Notes: generated by a model not told the origin, from the letters alone. Counted from the first letter of the stretch, positions 50,704 to 61,622 are shown. The stretch: 64,000 bases of DNA from Sipunculus nudus (GCA_026874595.1 CM049321.1:50201297-50265296), one strand, 5' to 3'. Translations and numbers: made by a program.

Positions 50704-52885
50704 GTTTAAGGAAACAGGACTGGCAAAAAGATCCTATATTTAAATTCAAACAAAAAGTTGTTTTGAATACATAATATACCTTTGAAGTATACCTCATTTT
50801 AAATCTGTCATTATTTTCTTTTTGATAGTACACATTTTTTTAACAATGGGCCAATGAAGGTTTGAATGGATTTTGTTATTGATCCGGAACATGATCCGGA
50901 GTCAGGAATGACATTAAGGGAAAATGTACAGTCATTTATAAACAAAAGAATTAGGGATATAGGCCGAATAAGAGAATACAAACACGGTCTTGTTAGCATC
51001 CAACAATATGGAAGCCCACAGACCTGCATTCCTTAGATTGCAGATTACAAGTTTTCTAAGTGTTCAGTCCATTACGGAGACTGACATCCTGTAGATATCT
51101 TTCCCTGGGTAACAGTTCGTGGTTTTTGCGTCTTTGACTGCAAAAAGAGAAACTGGGCTAAAACCATTACCTTAACTGTATATTTGTTTCAACAAGATCG
51201 CGTTTAGAGTTCGTTCTGACCTTATATTACAATCTGTATTACAGAGGGAACCAATGAGATTCTTATTGCAGGCCTTATCTTATGAGATCTCAGGGTTTTA
51301 GCCTGAGCAATGGAACGCGGCTGTTTTGCCTGCGCTAAGTTTATTAACTTTGGGCAGTCCACTTGACACCCCATCGCCATGTCCTGACTTTTACATACAA
51401 TGCACTTGAGACAAAATTGGTACCGTGGACAATTTTCTCTGATAACAGAACTGCGGTAATAGTGCTGCCCAACCTTTAAAAAATAATAATGGGATGGTTA
51501 CTCGTAATATCAGTCTAAACATTTTATCATTTATTCATTTAGAGATGAATAGCCTCATCTTTTGGTGTAATTTATACAAATTATCCCTAAATTTTAAAAT
51601 AGGGAGATGTTTTATGAGAATACAATTATCTGAATCACGGCATTATAACTAATTTATACTGGAACTAAGCATTAATTAACAGTAACTCTAATCTCCAAAT
51701 CTAATTAATGATCTTCAAATTCGAGAATAAATATGATAATTAAACATTTTGCTAAATTACAAAATTTTTGTCCTTGGATTTCAGCAGACACCAAAATCTG
51801 AGTCAGTGTCATTAAGATGTCAGTAAATACGTGATCTTAAACACGTGACATCAGAGTTTTATGGCGTTCTTGTTTCGCAGTACCAATAGTGAATAGATAT
51901 AAAATTAATACATGTTCTACGCTTGAAGTATAAATATATTTCTTCCTTTATTCAATAAATGATAAATACTATAACATTATGTTTAGAAAGAATCTTTTTT
52001 TAACATTACTTTATAAATAAGCTGCTTTATAACAGTTAACTCATTTTGGCTTTACTCATATTGTCACTTTTTTATACATAACTTTTTATTTACACAATAG
52101 ATTTGTATAAATCCCATATATATAAAATGTCACCATACAATATATCACATAGCATTCAAAATGTTATAATTGGGTCGGACGTCTAAGCATATCACTTCCC
52201 TTGTGAAAAGTCTACATACAGGCAACTTTGCTATCAAATAATTTGACTTATATCATTGCTGCATCTTGACCTAATGATAATCAAATTTTGCAAGAAGGAT
52301 GGTTTTGTTTACAAAATTTGTGTCTTGCATTATTAACCGCCTTGTACTCTGTCTTCCGTACTATATCATAAAATAACAAAAATTCGCTTTAATATTTATC
52401 TAATGTAAATCAATATAGGGACATACTTTTCTTTATACCCCCGAAAGACTTTATTAAGTTACACTGCTGGTTTTGTGTGTGTGTGTGTTTGTTTTTTTTT
52501 TTTTAGTTTTTCCTACATTATATTTTTTGGTCATTTGTCTTTGATAGGTCTTTATTATGGAGCTTTTGTACACCATTTGCACAAACAAGTTACTCAATTG
52601 CCGGCATGGATATGAGGAAATCTCATTATTGTTAAAACTTTTCGACTGAGTATTCCAGGAGAGAACGAGTTTTGGTCAGAGACAACTGTGGATCCTGTAA
52701 CCTAATGCCAGTAATAACGGTGCCGTTTTAATTTAAAGTTTGCAATATATATATATATATATTGATCAAAATAAGGATTTCCTTACATTGTATCAAATGC
52801 ACAAGGACAGACCTTCGTTCCCAATCCCTAAACACTGAGGGAGACAGGTCTCCTTGTTCCCCTGAAAAAAAAGGTCCATGCCTTG

Positions 52886-53135
52886 GACTCGGACTTTGAC
52901 CCGGGTGGCTTGGACTCGGACTCGACCCGGGTGGCTTGTATTGGACTTCGACCCGGGTGGCCTGTATTGGACTTTGACCCGTGTGGCTTGTATTTGAATA
53001 TTAACACGGGTGGCTTGTATTTGAATTTTAACCTGTGTGGCTTGTATTTGGACTTTGACCTTGGTGGCTTGTATTTGGACTTTGACTCGGGTGGGTTGGA
53101 CTCGGACTTTGACCTCTGAATTTGATGGTGTGGAC
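52886..53135 (+). repeat. 27-30-bp minisatellite ending about 80 bp before the TM7 exon
   Basis: About eight or nine head-to-tail units of the type GGACTTTGACCCGGGTGG followed by CTTGTATTT, most of them 27 bp. Because the common unit length is a multiple of three, open frames of 78 codons (+) and 120 codons (-) pass through it, encoding period-9 peptides such as GGLYLDFDL. These are artefacts of the repeat. The outer units carry GGACTC hexamers shared with 40950-41135 and 63833-63975. Confidence 0.9.
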
Positions 53136-53216
53136 TCGACTAGTGTGTACCACACTAATGATTTATTTTTAATATTTACTGATCAATCTCTCAATGTTTT
53201 AAATTTATCTATACAG

Positions 53217-53425
53217 AGATGGTCCTGTACGCTTTCCTTCTTCTGGCCGGGCTGAACAGCTGCGTCAATCCGTGGATCTTCTTCCTCTTCAACTTGAACT
53301 TACTGAGACGTACCTTCCTGTGCCGAAATCGACAGAGTACGACTTTATCCAGGCTGCGAAAATTCTTTCGGCCGGAAGAACCGCCAGTCATCCCAACTGC
53401 CCATTCGCCACGTTGTGTAAATTGA
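53217..53425 (+). CDS. Oxytocin/vasopressin-type GPCR, last exon (TM7, helix 8, C tail)
   Basis: Completes the receptor begun at 20381. The acceptor is ATACAG|AG, and phase 1 joins G+AG to give E288 followed by M289, so the spliced protein is 356 aa with a TGA stop at 53423-53425. TM7 contains LLLAGLNSCVNPWIF (residues 295-309), the family's LNSCxNPWIY signature with the NPxxY tyrosine replaced by F309. Helix 8 follows (NLNLLRRTFLC), with C323 a possible palmitoylation site. The tail is short, about 33 residues, basic then proline-rich. A 135-codon frame overlapping from 53272 is an out-of-frame shadow. The exon begins about 80 bp after a GGACTC-rich minisatellite and sits in the spacer between two copies of a segmental duplication. 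I see no clear AATAAA in the next 400 bp. Confidence 0.9.
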
Positions 53426-53837
53426 AACTTGAGCAAGGGAAAAATATAATGAGCCAGCAACAATTTCAATGCATCTTCAGATGCGATGTTTCACTTTATC
53501 CGGAGGGTGAAGGTTTCGGCTTCAACAGAATGGTACAGGATTGTGTTAATTATAACATTATAACATATGTTTACAATAGAGATACCGTTCTTTCACCCAC
53601 GTGGGCTATGTTGGTGGTAGTTGAGGGTCGATGGTTTACAACTGGTGTTTCTTTTAAATACATAACGGCTCCGTATTAAGATGTATTTCCTAAACCTGAT
53701 ACGTGTGCACATAAACTAGCTAAGTGTTTACTCAGGGGGATGAAGGAAATGAAAGACGTAGTGTTTTTTTTTAGGACTACATTAATTTCATACAAAAGAC
53801 GAATTTGGTAAGTTGTCGAATGGCAAATTACGTGAAA

Positions 53838-53839
<2 letters not shown>
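53426..53839 (+). other. Probable start of the receptor 3' UTR
   Basis: Sequence after the TGA stop. I find no canonical AATAAA before the TA array, so the transcript end is undetermined. Confidence 0.4.

Positions 53840-53901
<62 letters not shown>
53840..53901. repeat. (TA)n microsatellite 3' of the TM7 exon
   Basis: About 62 bp of TA ending at the hairpin repeat 53902-54030. Confidence 0.95.
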
Positions 53902-53904
<3 letters not shown>

Positions 53905-54021
53905 AGTAAAGCCGTGTTAGTCAGTAGTAGAATTTTATGTAAAGAGAAAAGGGACGCCTTATAGACAGACTAAAAAAAAGCAAGTTAGTCTATCTAAACG
54001 GCGTCACTCTTTCTGTTTGCC

Positions 54022-54030
<9 letters not shown>
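53902..54030. repeat. Hairpin repeat between two TA arrays
   Basis: GACGCCTTATAGACAGACTA and TAGTCTATCTAAACGGCGTC are inverted arms around a ~14-bp loop, preceded by AGTAAAGCCGTGTTAGTC. (TA)n arrays flank both sides. Part of it (AGCCGTGTTAGTC ... AGACTAA) resembles, from memory, a repeat widespread in vertebrate genomes. No search was possible. Confidence 0.5.
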
Positions 54031-54070
<40 letters not shown>

Positions 54071-54135
54071 TATGTATATATATATATATTTATTTATGCC
54101 TAGTTAATATAATATATATATATATATATATATAC
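54023..54135. repeat. (TA)n clusters
   Basis: TA runs at 54023-54066 and 54110-54135 separated by degenerate TA-rich DNA. A further run is at about 54283-54326. Confidence 0.93.
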
Positions 54136-54329
54136 ATATATATCTGTGTTTGTAAAAGTGTGTGTATACATGTTAATATGTATATGTACATATTAGTGGT
54201 AATGTAATGGGCCGTTTTTATCAATGTGTGTATTATTATTGTTATTCTATTTTCTTAGGGTGTCGAGTATTACTACAGACACTTCTATATATATATGTAT
54301 GTATATATATATATATATATGTATATGAG

Positions 54330-55138
54330 TAAATTCATATACTTATAGGCGACTTTTATTGATACATAGAATGCCAGACACAAACCCACACACATCATTT
54401 CCTGTAATGAGGGATATTAAACTGAAGTTTCTGGTACTAGTTTCTATCTGCCCTGCACAATTTTCTGGATATATGTTCTTGGAGGAATACGTTTTGGCCT
54501 TATCTTAGTGACTTATAACAAAATGCAAATTGAAATCCACCGCAGTAGACCTGTACCTACTTTCTTGTCAATATGACGGACCCGAAAGCTCTGTGTAAAT
54601 CGCTGTCGACAGGTGTCGCCAATGGCTTATTAAAAGTTTGTTAATACATATATGAAACACACATACTTTCATACAGCAGGAGGAACCCCCCCCCCCCCCG
54701 ATGTAAATGATTATTATTTTCACTCATGTGACTTTATCATCAAATATACTCCAAAGGAACAGTAAAGTAATAGGTATAAAGGAAAACGTGGCTATATATT
54801 TTCTGATATCAATGATGATGTCAGTCTAATCCGACTTTCCTGGTCTGTCAGACCCTGTTCGTTCTAGTAACCTTTCCGCCCTAGGAGACACAAAGCCAGG
54901 GCAGCCGTGACAGGCGCTGGAACTATCGGTTATTGCATATCGAAATGATGTACATATAACATATATACAGACAAGGCACACGCAAGCAAACATACACATA
55001 CGTGATATTTAACCCTTATACTGAGGCAAACGGAAATGTGTTTGTGAAATATATGTTTTCTTTGATTTGATATTTCAATATATTTATATGTATGTAGATC
55101 ACATATTAACATATAATTCTTTATCATTTTATAGAATA
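54330..55138. other. No gene recognised
   Basis: Single-copy-looking DNA with a run of about 15 C at 54686-54700. A 77-codon minus frame (54930-55163) overlaps the MITE at 55139 and is not supported. Confidence 0.5.
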
Positions 55139-55239
55139 CAGTAAACCTCACAAACACGACCACCTACAGGGCCATCAAAAGTGGTCGTCTTAGCGGGGTG
55201 GTCGCGATAGCTGGGTAGTCGTCAGGCGAGATTTCACTG
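55139..55239. mobile_element. 101-bp pogo-like MITE
   Basis: Begins CAGTAAACCTC after TA and ends GAGATTTCACTG before TA. The interior has ACGACCACC and GTGGTCG blocks related to the 6002 element. Termini are imperfect, so the copy is older. Confidence 0.75.
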
Positions 55240-55929
55240 TAGTTTTGATAGAATTTCAAGCAACTGTCAATGTGCAAAAGCGCTATGGTCCTAGTCATAC
55301 AGCTATTCGTAATTTAAATTGTGACGTTGTGCATATATTTTAATCAAAATGCATTATTGAACATTATTGTTGCTGCATTTTATATACATTGGAATTTTTA
55401 GGAAAATTGCATTCACTTGGCCACAAAATTTGCGATTGACGATATGCTCATTAAGCTTAATGTATTTTTTTTATTGTACTATCACCCTTTCAGTAAATTA
55501 TATCGTATTCCAAGCTGTCTTTTTTTCTCACACTGTTATATCCGTGACGGAGCTTAGCCGTGAACACAAGATTCAGTAGCCTGGTCAGCCTGTACTTAAG
55601 TCTTAACTGAAGTCATAGGCGGGAACGCACTCTAAAAGCCGTCCGTGTTATTGCATCAAAACCACCGTAAACAAGATAATCTTTACTATAGGGAACGAAT
55701 GGTGAATTAACACTAAATAATATACGTAAGCTCACAAACCAAAATATTAATTCATCAGGCTCTATGGTAACAGGCTTGTTGCTGAGTAGCTATTGTCCAG
55801 TTACCAGTACGGAAGACGTTTGTTTTCACGCGGTCAGAGATTCAACACACATGCAGGGGTACTTTCCGATAAGCCGAGTCAAAACGGAATTGTTCTCACA
55901 CATGTTAGGTATTGTTAGAATGTAAACAT
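55240..55929. other. No gene recognised
   Basis: Spacer before duplication B. One 70-codon frame (55367-55579) is hydrophobic by AT content and has no motif. Confidence 0.5.
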
Positions 55930-55930
55930 A

Positions 55931-55964
<34 letters not shown>

Positions 55965-55965
55965 T
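55930..55965. repeat. (TTA)n at the start of duplication B
   Basis: About 12 TTA triplets. The same kind of tract (the LINE tail at 47718-47756) precedes duplication A. Confidence 0.95.
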
Positions 55966-56126
55966 AATAATCTCCTGTCTCACTTCAGCGGAGCAGTTTA
56001 TATCTGTGAATGGGTTCCACGTTCTCAGTATCGGCGAATTAGTCTGTTTAACTCTGTTATCATGTTTTCCTCACTTTGTCACGTTTCCTAAATCTACATT
56101 TATCTTACATTTCGATTTTGCTAATA

Positions 56127-56611
56127 CAACGCTGTAAACACAGCGCGTGACCTCCCGAAGACCTTCAACTCACACGCTGTGAAGAATGGAAAGAATTTTT
56201 TTTTAGGTTTGTCAAGCTACCAAACACCCAGTCAGTTTGCGCTAGATAAGCTAAAATCTGATTGGTTCAGCGTGTAAACAAAGTTGACTGCGGCCATGCG
56301 GAGCTCATAAAACGAAATCTGTAAACAACGATGACTGCGTTCATGCGTAGCTCGTCTTACGGCACTGCAAGAGAGGAAATTTGCAAATTTTGCGGGGGAT
56401 CATTAACTGACCCAAGACCATACCAGCAAGATAGTATTGAGACTGTCCTGAAAGGTAACAATTGTATCCTTACGGGGTGGTTAAAATTACGCAGCAGGGA
56501 ATTACACAGAGACAGCATGGTGGCCAAACTGGACGTTTAACCGCGGTTTCGTGCAGCGGTTTGTGGAGCGAATAGTTGAGCATAGCGTAACTGCTGCTTA
56601 TGGAGCGTATA
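56127..56611 (+). mobile_element. ~485-bp insertion in copy B flanked by CTAATA
   Basis: CTAATA occurs at 56121-56126 and again at 56612-56617, while copy A continues uninterrupted across this point from GCTAATA. The inserted DNA is GC-richer, has an internal direct repeat (TGACTGCGGCCATGCGGAGC and TGACTGCGTTCATGCGTAGC), and carries a 69-codon frame (56331-56540) containing RPYQQDSIETVLKGNNCIL. This resembles the stretch just before the Walker A loop of RecQ-like helicases, but the P-loop itself is absent. No terminal inverted repeat was seen. Confidence 0.5.
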
Positions 56612-57296
56612 CTAATATATGCAACAATTTATTTTATTTAATTCAAAATGTCTTACATAAAATTACTTATGTTCTAATTATAATCCTTTTTTTTATAATA
56701 TACACAAATTTTATATATGAGCAGAACTTTATTTGTTTTTAAAAATGTGTTTAAAAGTTATTTCTTAATTGGAAACCCTCCACACAATACTATTTTCAAG
56801 GTTAAAAGGGCATGAATACTCCATTATGATCTCATCCATTCTTTAACACATTCTTGTTGCATTATTGTTGTTATGAGACCATGCTAGATCACGAGTTGCC
56901 TTGGGAAAATATGTGTGCCTACTTTCACAAACACTGTAAGGGTAACGGCCTAAATTGTGTTTAAACGCTGACGTTTCTCATTCTTAATTAAAGTATTAGA
57001 TCTGCAGGATTCCATGTCTGTTTGGGACTACAGGACAATGCAGATCATCCGCTTCCTGTCATTTAATATTCAATCTCGTTACGCTGTTCAGGTTTTTACA
57101 GCGCCTGCCGGACCTGTGCATGTAATCCATCCCATTCCTGTGTTATAACGCCGAGGAATCCCCTAAAAGTAAATTAAAAGCACTCTCTATGCACCGAAGC
57201 CTCTATGCACACCAGCGGCGTAGGTATAACTGTAGTTAAGAGGGTAACGTAGTCCGTCAAAAATGCTGGATAAGATTTCAAGGCAGATTACATATC

Positions 57297-58433
57297 TTTG
57301 GTGTTTTGCGGTAAGCACTTGATGGAATCAGTAATACTGTGGATTCAGAATTGCTCGTTGGGTTTTTATTTTCGTGGAATTTGTGGGTAACATTTATCCA
57401 CGAAATTAAAAACCAATAATCAATAAGTTTATAATAGAATTTTTGAAGTCCATCGACCCTGTGCATTGAGTCATCGTGTTGGCCCGCTTTCACTGTCTAT
57501 GCTAGCAAATGATACTGATGGATAAAAGAAAACGATATGTAGCCCATCAATTAAAACAAAAATAATTATATTTGAGGGAAGATATTCAGTTCCATCTGGG
57601 GGAGCAAACAAACCAAGACTTCATCAATGTCGGACTTACTAGTGACTGTTATATGTAGACTTGCTCTATCTCATATTATCTCGCTAAAAGTCGTAGGTAA
57701 AGTTCATTTTGCCCTGCTAATCTTATTTGATTTTTCGTTTGAAAGAATTTCATGTTTAAATAAAAAAAAAAAAAAAAACAAACGTGAGACACAGTTTATC
57801 TAATTATCCCTCCGCTTGGTTATGAGTCACGCTCAGCTGAGCACAATTATGAGCTGGAGCCCAGTCTAACTGTGGCAAGTCAGTTAACTAGGGGATTTCA
57901 TCTGAACGAACGACCTACAAAGAAGTTTTAATTCTTTTAATTAATGGATACGTAGAAAATAAATATTAACTTCCGTTGGTTCTTAAAATTAAAAAACCAC
58001 AATCAGTATGTCAGTTCATCGGAGGATTTGTTCTCACGAGCGCAGACCACATCGGACCTGGCAATTTTCCCGGCGGGGCTTAATGAGATGTCAAGATATG
58101 CGGGGAAGCGAACTACAATAGCCGATCAGTGCCGGGAGAATACGAAAGTGCAATAAAATTCCAGGGACAGCATGTCGGACTGTCTTTGATGTCAGAGTAG
58201 ACAATCCTTTTCTTAACCCAAAATAATTCAGATAAGTCATCCGATATATTTGTCATTGAATATATCGCTTGTACGGGGACTGTGTGTTTTTTTAACAAAA
58301 GTAAAAACACTGATCTTTGGCTTATTTTCAGGTCTGTTCACATATTAATTGTGATACAATGGCTGACTAGGAACGATTAATCCACGAAAGTTTTAACCAA
58401 GTTTGGCAGCTCGAACAAGTACAATGACGTAGT
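57297..58433. other. ~1.1-kb block in copy B missing from copy A
   Basis: Copy A goes directly from GGCAGATTACATAT to CCGGTCGTCCCAC, whereas copy B has this block between the two. It includes a fold-back at 57354-57413 and a poly-A run near 57763-57778. It is either an insertion in B or a deletion in A. No gene was recognised. Confidence 0.5.
57354..57413. repeat. Fold-back built on TTTTCGTGGA / TCCACGAAATT
   Basis: GGTTTTTATTTTCGTGGA and TCCACGAAATTAAAAACC are near-perfect inverted arms around a ~20-bp loop. A half copy (TATCCACGAAATTAAAAAC) is at about 6988-7008. From memory, repeats of this type are abundant in bivalve genomes; that comparison was not run. Confidence 0.6.
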
Positions 58434-58436
58434 TCC

Positions 58437-58765
58437 GGTCGTCCCACAATGCCTAAATGGAAGAGGTTCAATATAAGTAGAAACGACCTCTGGGAGGGTG
58501 ACACTCGTTCGTGAGTGATACATGATTTTTGGACACCATCTCAGACTGTTGATATCCAGCGTTCACCCTGGTAGGGGGCCGACCGTAACAAAATTTCCCT
58601 GCTACCCGGTAGAGATGTGAACCCACGATGTCCATGCCTTGAGCCATGTGCTCTACCCTCAGACCACATAAGTCGGTGCGAGTTCTTGACATGTCCGGCA
58701 ATTGTATCAAATTCACAGTACTTGTATAGACGTCCGTTGCCAGATCTTCGGCCTAGTCCCACGTA
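58437..58765 (-). mobile_element. tRNA-derived SINE (family S1), copy in duplication B
   Basis: Equivalent of the element at 48588-48912, with the same head, body and end (CCGGTCGTCCCAC on the + strand). Frames of 77 and 82 codons across it are by-products. Confidence 0.7.
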
Positions 58766-59457
58766 TATGAACAAAAGCTGATATCAATAAGCAAAAGGTC
58801 ACAATTGGAACTAGCCAGCAAGGGTGACTAAAATGATAAATATATCTGAGGATACATTTTACACTTGCCTGTTAACGGTGCAAGACATTTCGTCGCCGCA
58901 GGCGGCTAATTTGGGACCCGTCGGCCGAATTGGTTAGATCATCGTCTCAGGAACCGGCTGTTTGATGCCGAAAGAACGTGACACGTCTCATCACAGCCTG
59001 TATTTATTTATTTATACCAGATGGGCTGGGAGGTGAGAATATTTTTTTTTCAAAAGGAATGGACCGTAGGGTTAGTTTGGCTGGTTGCTGACTTTGCCTT
59101 ACTTACCGGACTTAATATTTAATATCAAACACAGAAATAGAAGAAGAATAATCGACAGATTTAACTTTAAATTTTAAGAGAATATTTATTGAATGTGTGT
59201 ATAAAACTGCCCTGGAGTAGAGCCCCCGTGATTTTGAGAGCAATCAAGTTATTCTCAAATGACTGGACGTATACACGAGGGAGAATGAATTATAATTGAA
59301 AGGTTTTAGAGGGCACAGGTAAGCAAGGTGTGCTTGATTACCCGAGTCCGTCCTGTCATTCACTTGTTTGGTATGGACAGCGTATGTACGTCCGTCCATA
59401 CGTGCGATATCTTGTGGAAAGGATTTGATGGTTTCGACAAATCCCACTTGACCTATT

Positions 59458-60037
59458 AGATTATCTCGCCTGGGTTCGGTGCCCTGCATAACCCATGCAT
59501 ATTTAGTAAGTTTAAAGGTCCCCCGGCTTCTTCGAGTTGCCGCCGAAATAACTTACCAGGAACATGACGGACTTTCAGGAAACTCACTATAAATATGTCC
59601 CAAGATAATTTCTCATTTGTATTTATTTTTGCGTATATTTAATGAGGTCAGATTTCATGTGACATGCGATTGCTATAGTATACACTTTTGTGGCGTTTTT
59701 GCTAATTTAAATATTTCTTGTTCAGATTTGCCTTATAGCCATTGACGCAAATGAGTTGCGAAATTGGTCAGAGCCTCAATACACAGCTCTCATACCTCGG
59801 AACCAATTTGGCTTTTTGCCAACTTTCTGAAGGCGATACCTACCCTGGTGAGCAATTTTAACCTTGCAAGTAGTTGTTAAGAGGATTTTTGCCAAATAGC
59901 GAATGGAAGATGATCCTAGCGGAAGATGTGTAATTATTAAATCATTCCCTAAATCTGACGATATTAGAACTCTCCCTTTAGGCAGAGTTTTGCTTGGAGA
60001 TGTTGATATCCTGATAGTGAGTACACTTGAAATTTAT
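59458..60037. other. ~580-bp block in copy B missing from copy A
   Basis: Copy A continues directly from CACCTGGCCT to TATAACAGCATT. Copy B has this unrelated block in between, then resumes with TATAACAGCATTGTG. No inverted termini, coding capacity or tRNA-like boxes were recognised. Confidence 0.45.
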
Positions 60038-60591
60038 AACAGCATTGTGCTGGTAAGAAATGAGATATAACTCATTCGTGCTTGATAAGAATTTTTGCCG
60101 TTAAATCAACGACCCACAAAGCTAGAACTTTAAATACATCGCCATGGGAATTGCCTCATCTTTTACAAGGGCATAAACTAGCCGTAAATACATGACTCAG
60201 TGGGCATTAAAACTTAAATTGTACGTCGAACGTTTTTATTGTCAAAGGGTCAAAATGGCGCTGGTAATTGATGTGCTTCCGTGTTCAGGGATGAAATTAG
60301 TAAAGCCACTAACATACATATTTTTTTTTGCTGCGGACTCTAGGACCAAACAGTTTACCAGCTGCAAGAAGTTTAACTTGACTCAGGAGAGCTGATAACT
60401 GCCACAGGGTTTGTCTGATAGTGAACGGTACTCTTGTTGTAGTACTTTAGAATTCATGGGTGCACTGAGATTTATGTAAAAAAACGGGACTGGTTTCTTT
60501 AAGCCTCACTAACAGTAAGGAGATTTTATCTTTATATCTATATTTTGATCAATGTATTTTTGGATGGACCTGCTTCGATGGGTGCCAAAAC

Positions 60592-60705
60592 ATCGGTTAC
60601 AATTATTTTCCCTTTTTCCCTTTTTTTTCGCCCGTGTAGACGCTAGATCTCCAGTACAGGGGCCCGGAGGCTTGGCTTGCCATCGGTCGTCGATTGCAGA
60701 CATCC
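60592..60705 (-). repeat. Internal repeat of the duplication, unit B1
   Basis: CCCTTTTTCCCTTTTTTTTCGCCC, then CGCTAGATCTCCAGTACAGG and GCCATCGGTCGTCGATTGCA, equivalent to A1. Confidence 0.55.
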
Positions 60706-60906
60706 CGTTTCAATTAATATTTAATTAGAGAATGGGTTTGTGCCCACTACGTACCCACTACAAAAAGTACTGAGACCATATCAACTGAATTTCAAGAATA
60801 TAATAAGAAACAGCCACCAGTTATCTAAATAAATGATTAGGTCAGGATATTTTTTTATCGATAAGACCATGGGCAGTTTAATATATGGGCTGGAGTTAAT
60901 GGGATT

Positions 60907-61220
60907 ATAAGGCAAAACAAATAAAAGGTATGGTTCTCAGGCACCGCTCGAGTCAATTTTTTACTCCCAGCATCAAACATTGTTATATTGATTTTAATCT
61001 TTCAAGAAGATAAAATAATGCAATTTTGATACGATTTCCTTGTTATTTAGTGCTTTTACCTGTTTAGCAAAAACACCCTGTTATTTTCATGTCTATCATG
61101 GTCATATGACATTTTTTATCGAAACATACAAAAAAGGTCAAACGTATAATACCGCCCACCCGCAGTGATTTCTGGAAAAAAGTGCCTGAGAACCATACCT
61201 TTTCATTTTGTTGGCCTTAT
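60907..61220. mobile_element. MITE with 38-bp terminal inverted repeats, inserted in copy B only
   Basis: The left end (60907-60944) and the reverse complement of the right end (61182-61220) match almost perfectly over about 38 bp. Both contain AAAAGGTATGGTTCTCAGGC, and the outermost bases are ATAAGGC. At the equivalent place in copy A the sequence passes straight from GGGATTAT to unrelated single-copy sequence, so the element inserted after the duplication. The ~240-bp interior has no coding capacity. Sharp, near-identical termini suggest it is much younger than its surroundings. Target-site duplication appears to be TA or ATTA; the palindromic flank makes this ambiguous. Confidence 0.85.
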
Positions 61221-61509
61221 ATTAAAGGGCTATTCCGATAAAATATGAATTGCTAAACTTTGAGTAGGATACTCGCTACGAATTGAAGATACGTATTGAC
61301 GATTATTTTTCTTTGTGTATAATTTTCTTAATAAAAATTTCTATCGATGCTCAAAGATTGTAAATTCAATGCATATGTCTTGTGCTTGTTATTATTTCTC
61401 GATACGACAACACAGCATTAAATGCATATTGATAATTGTACCCATGCAGCATATCGATATATCGGGTATTGATATAACCCTATATTTTTAACAATGTTGT
61501 ATGGATGCC

Positions 61510-61622
61510 AATTATAACATTTTCCCCATTTCCCTTTTTTTTCCGCCGGTGTATGAGCTAGAATTCTAGTACAGGTGCGGGGAGGCTCCCTTGCGATCGG
61601 ACGTCGATTACCGACATATGTT
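61510..61622 (-). repeat. Internal repeat of the duplication, unit B2
   Basis: CATTTCCCTTTTTTTTCCGCC, then AGCTAGAATTCTAGTACAGG and TTGCGATCGGACGTCGATTA, equivalent to A2. Confidence 0.55.

Larger units (their letters stand above)
47757..53130 (+). repeat. Segmental duplication, copy A
   Basis: Matches 55966-64000 in the same order and orientation. Paired landmarks include CTCAGTATCGGCGA (47819 and 56020), ATGATCTCATCCATTCTTT (48109 and 56826), TGTGTTATAACGCCG (48420 and 57140), GAGTAGAGCCCC (49265 and 59215), GGGATGAAATT (about 49674 and 60290), TCTTTCCCTGGGTAA (about 51098 and 62019) and GACAACTGTGGATCCTGTAACC (about 52680 and 63606). By eye similarity is roughly 75-85%, so the event is old. 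It starts just after a (TTA)n tract and ends in a GGACTC satellite. No ORF is maintained between the copies, so this is not a duplicated gene body. Confidence 0.85.
21243..53216 (+). other. 31,974-bp phase-1 intron of the receptor gene
   Basis: Runs from GTAAGT to ATACAG and is supported because the two flanking exons together give a complete seven-helix receptor, split between TM6 and TM7. Vertebrate oxytocin and vasopressin receptor genes carry an intron in this same loop (known for the family), which supports the join. The intron is filled with microsatellites, MITEs, SINEs, two inverted LTRs, a LINE end and half of a segmental duplication, listed separately. No other convincing coding exon was recognised inside it. 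Confidence 0.85.

Noticed and set aside
52793-53155. 120-codon minus frame and 78-codon plus frame with 9-residue repeats
   Set aside because: Both come from the same minisatellite, whose common unit is a multiple of three. Opposite strands being open together indicates a repeat artefact.
53272-53679. 135-codon plus frame overlapping the TM7 exon
   Set aside because: It is out of frame with the TM7 coding sequence, which carries the unmistakable LNSCxNPWI motif. This is a shadow.
60509-60703. Similar short minus-strand peptides at 50475-50702, 60509-60703 and 61418-61627
   Set aside because: They derive from a four-copy internal repeat. The fourth copy (49840-49925) is frame-shifted, so the frame is not under selection.
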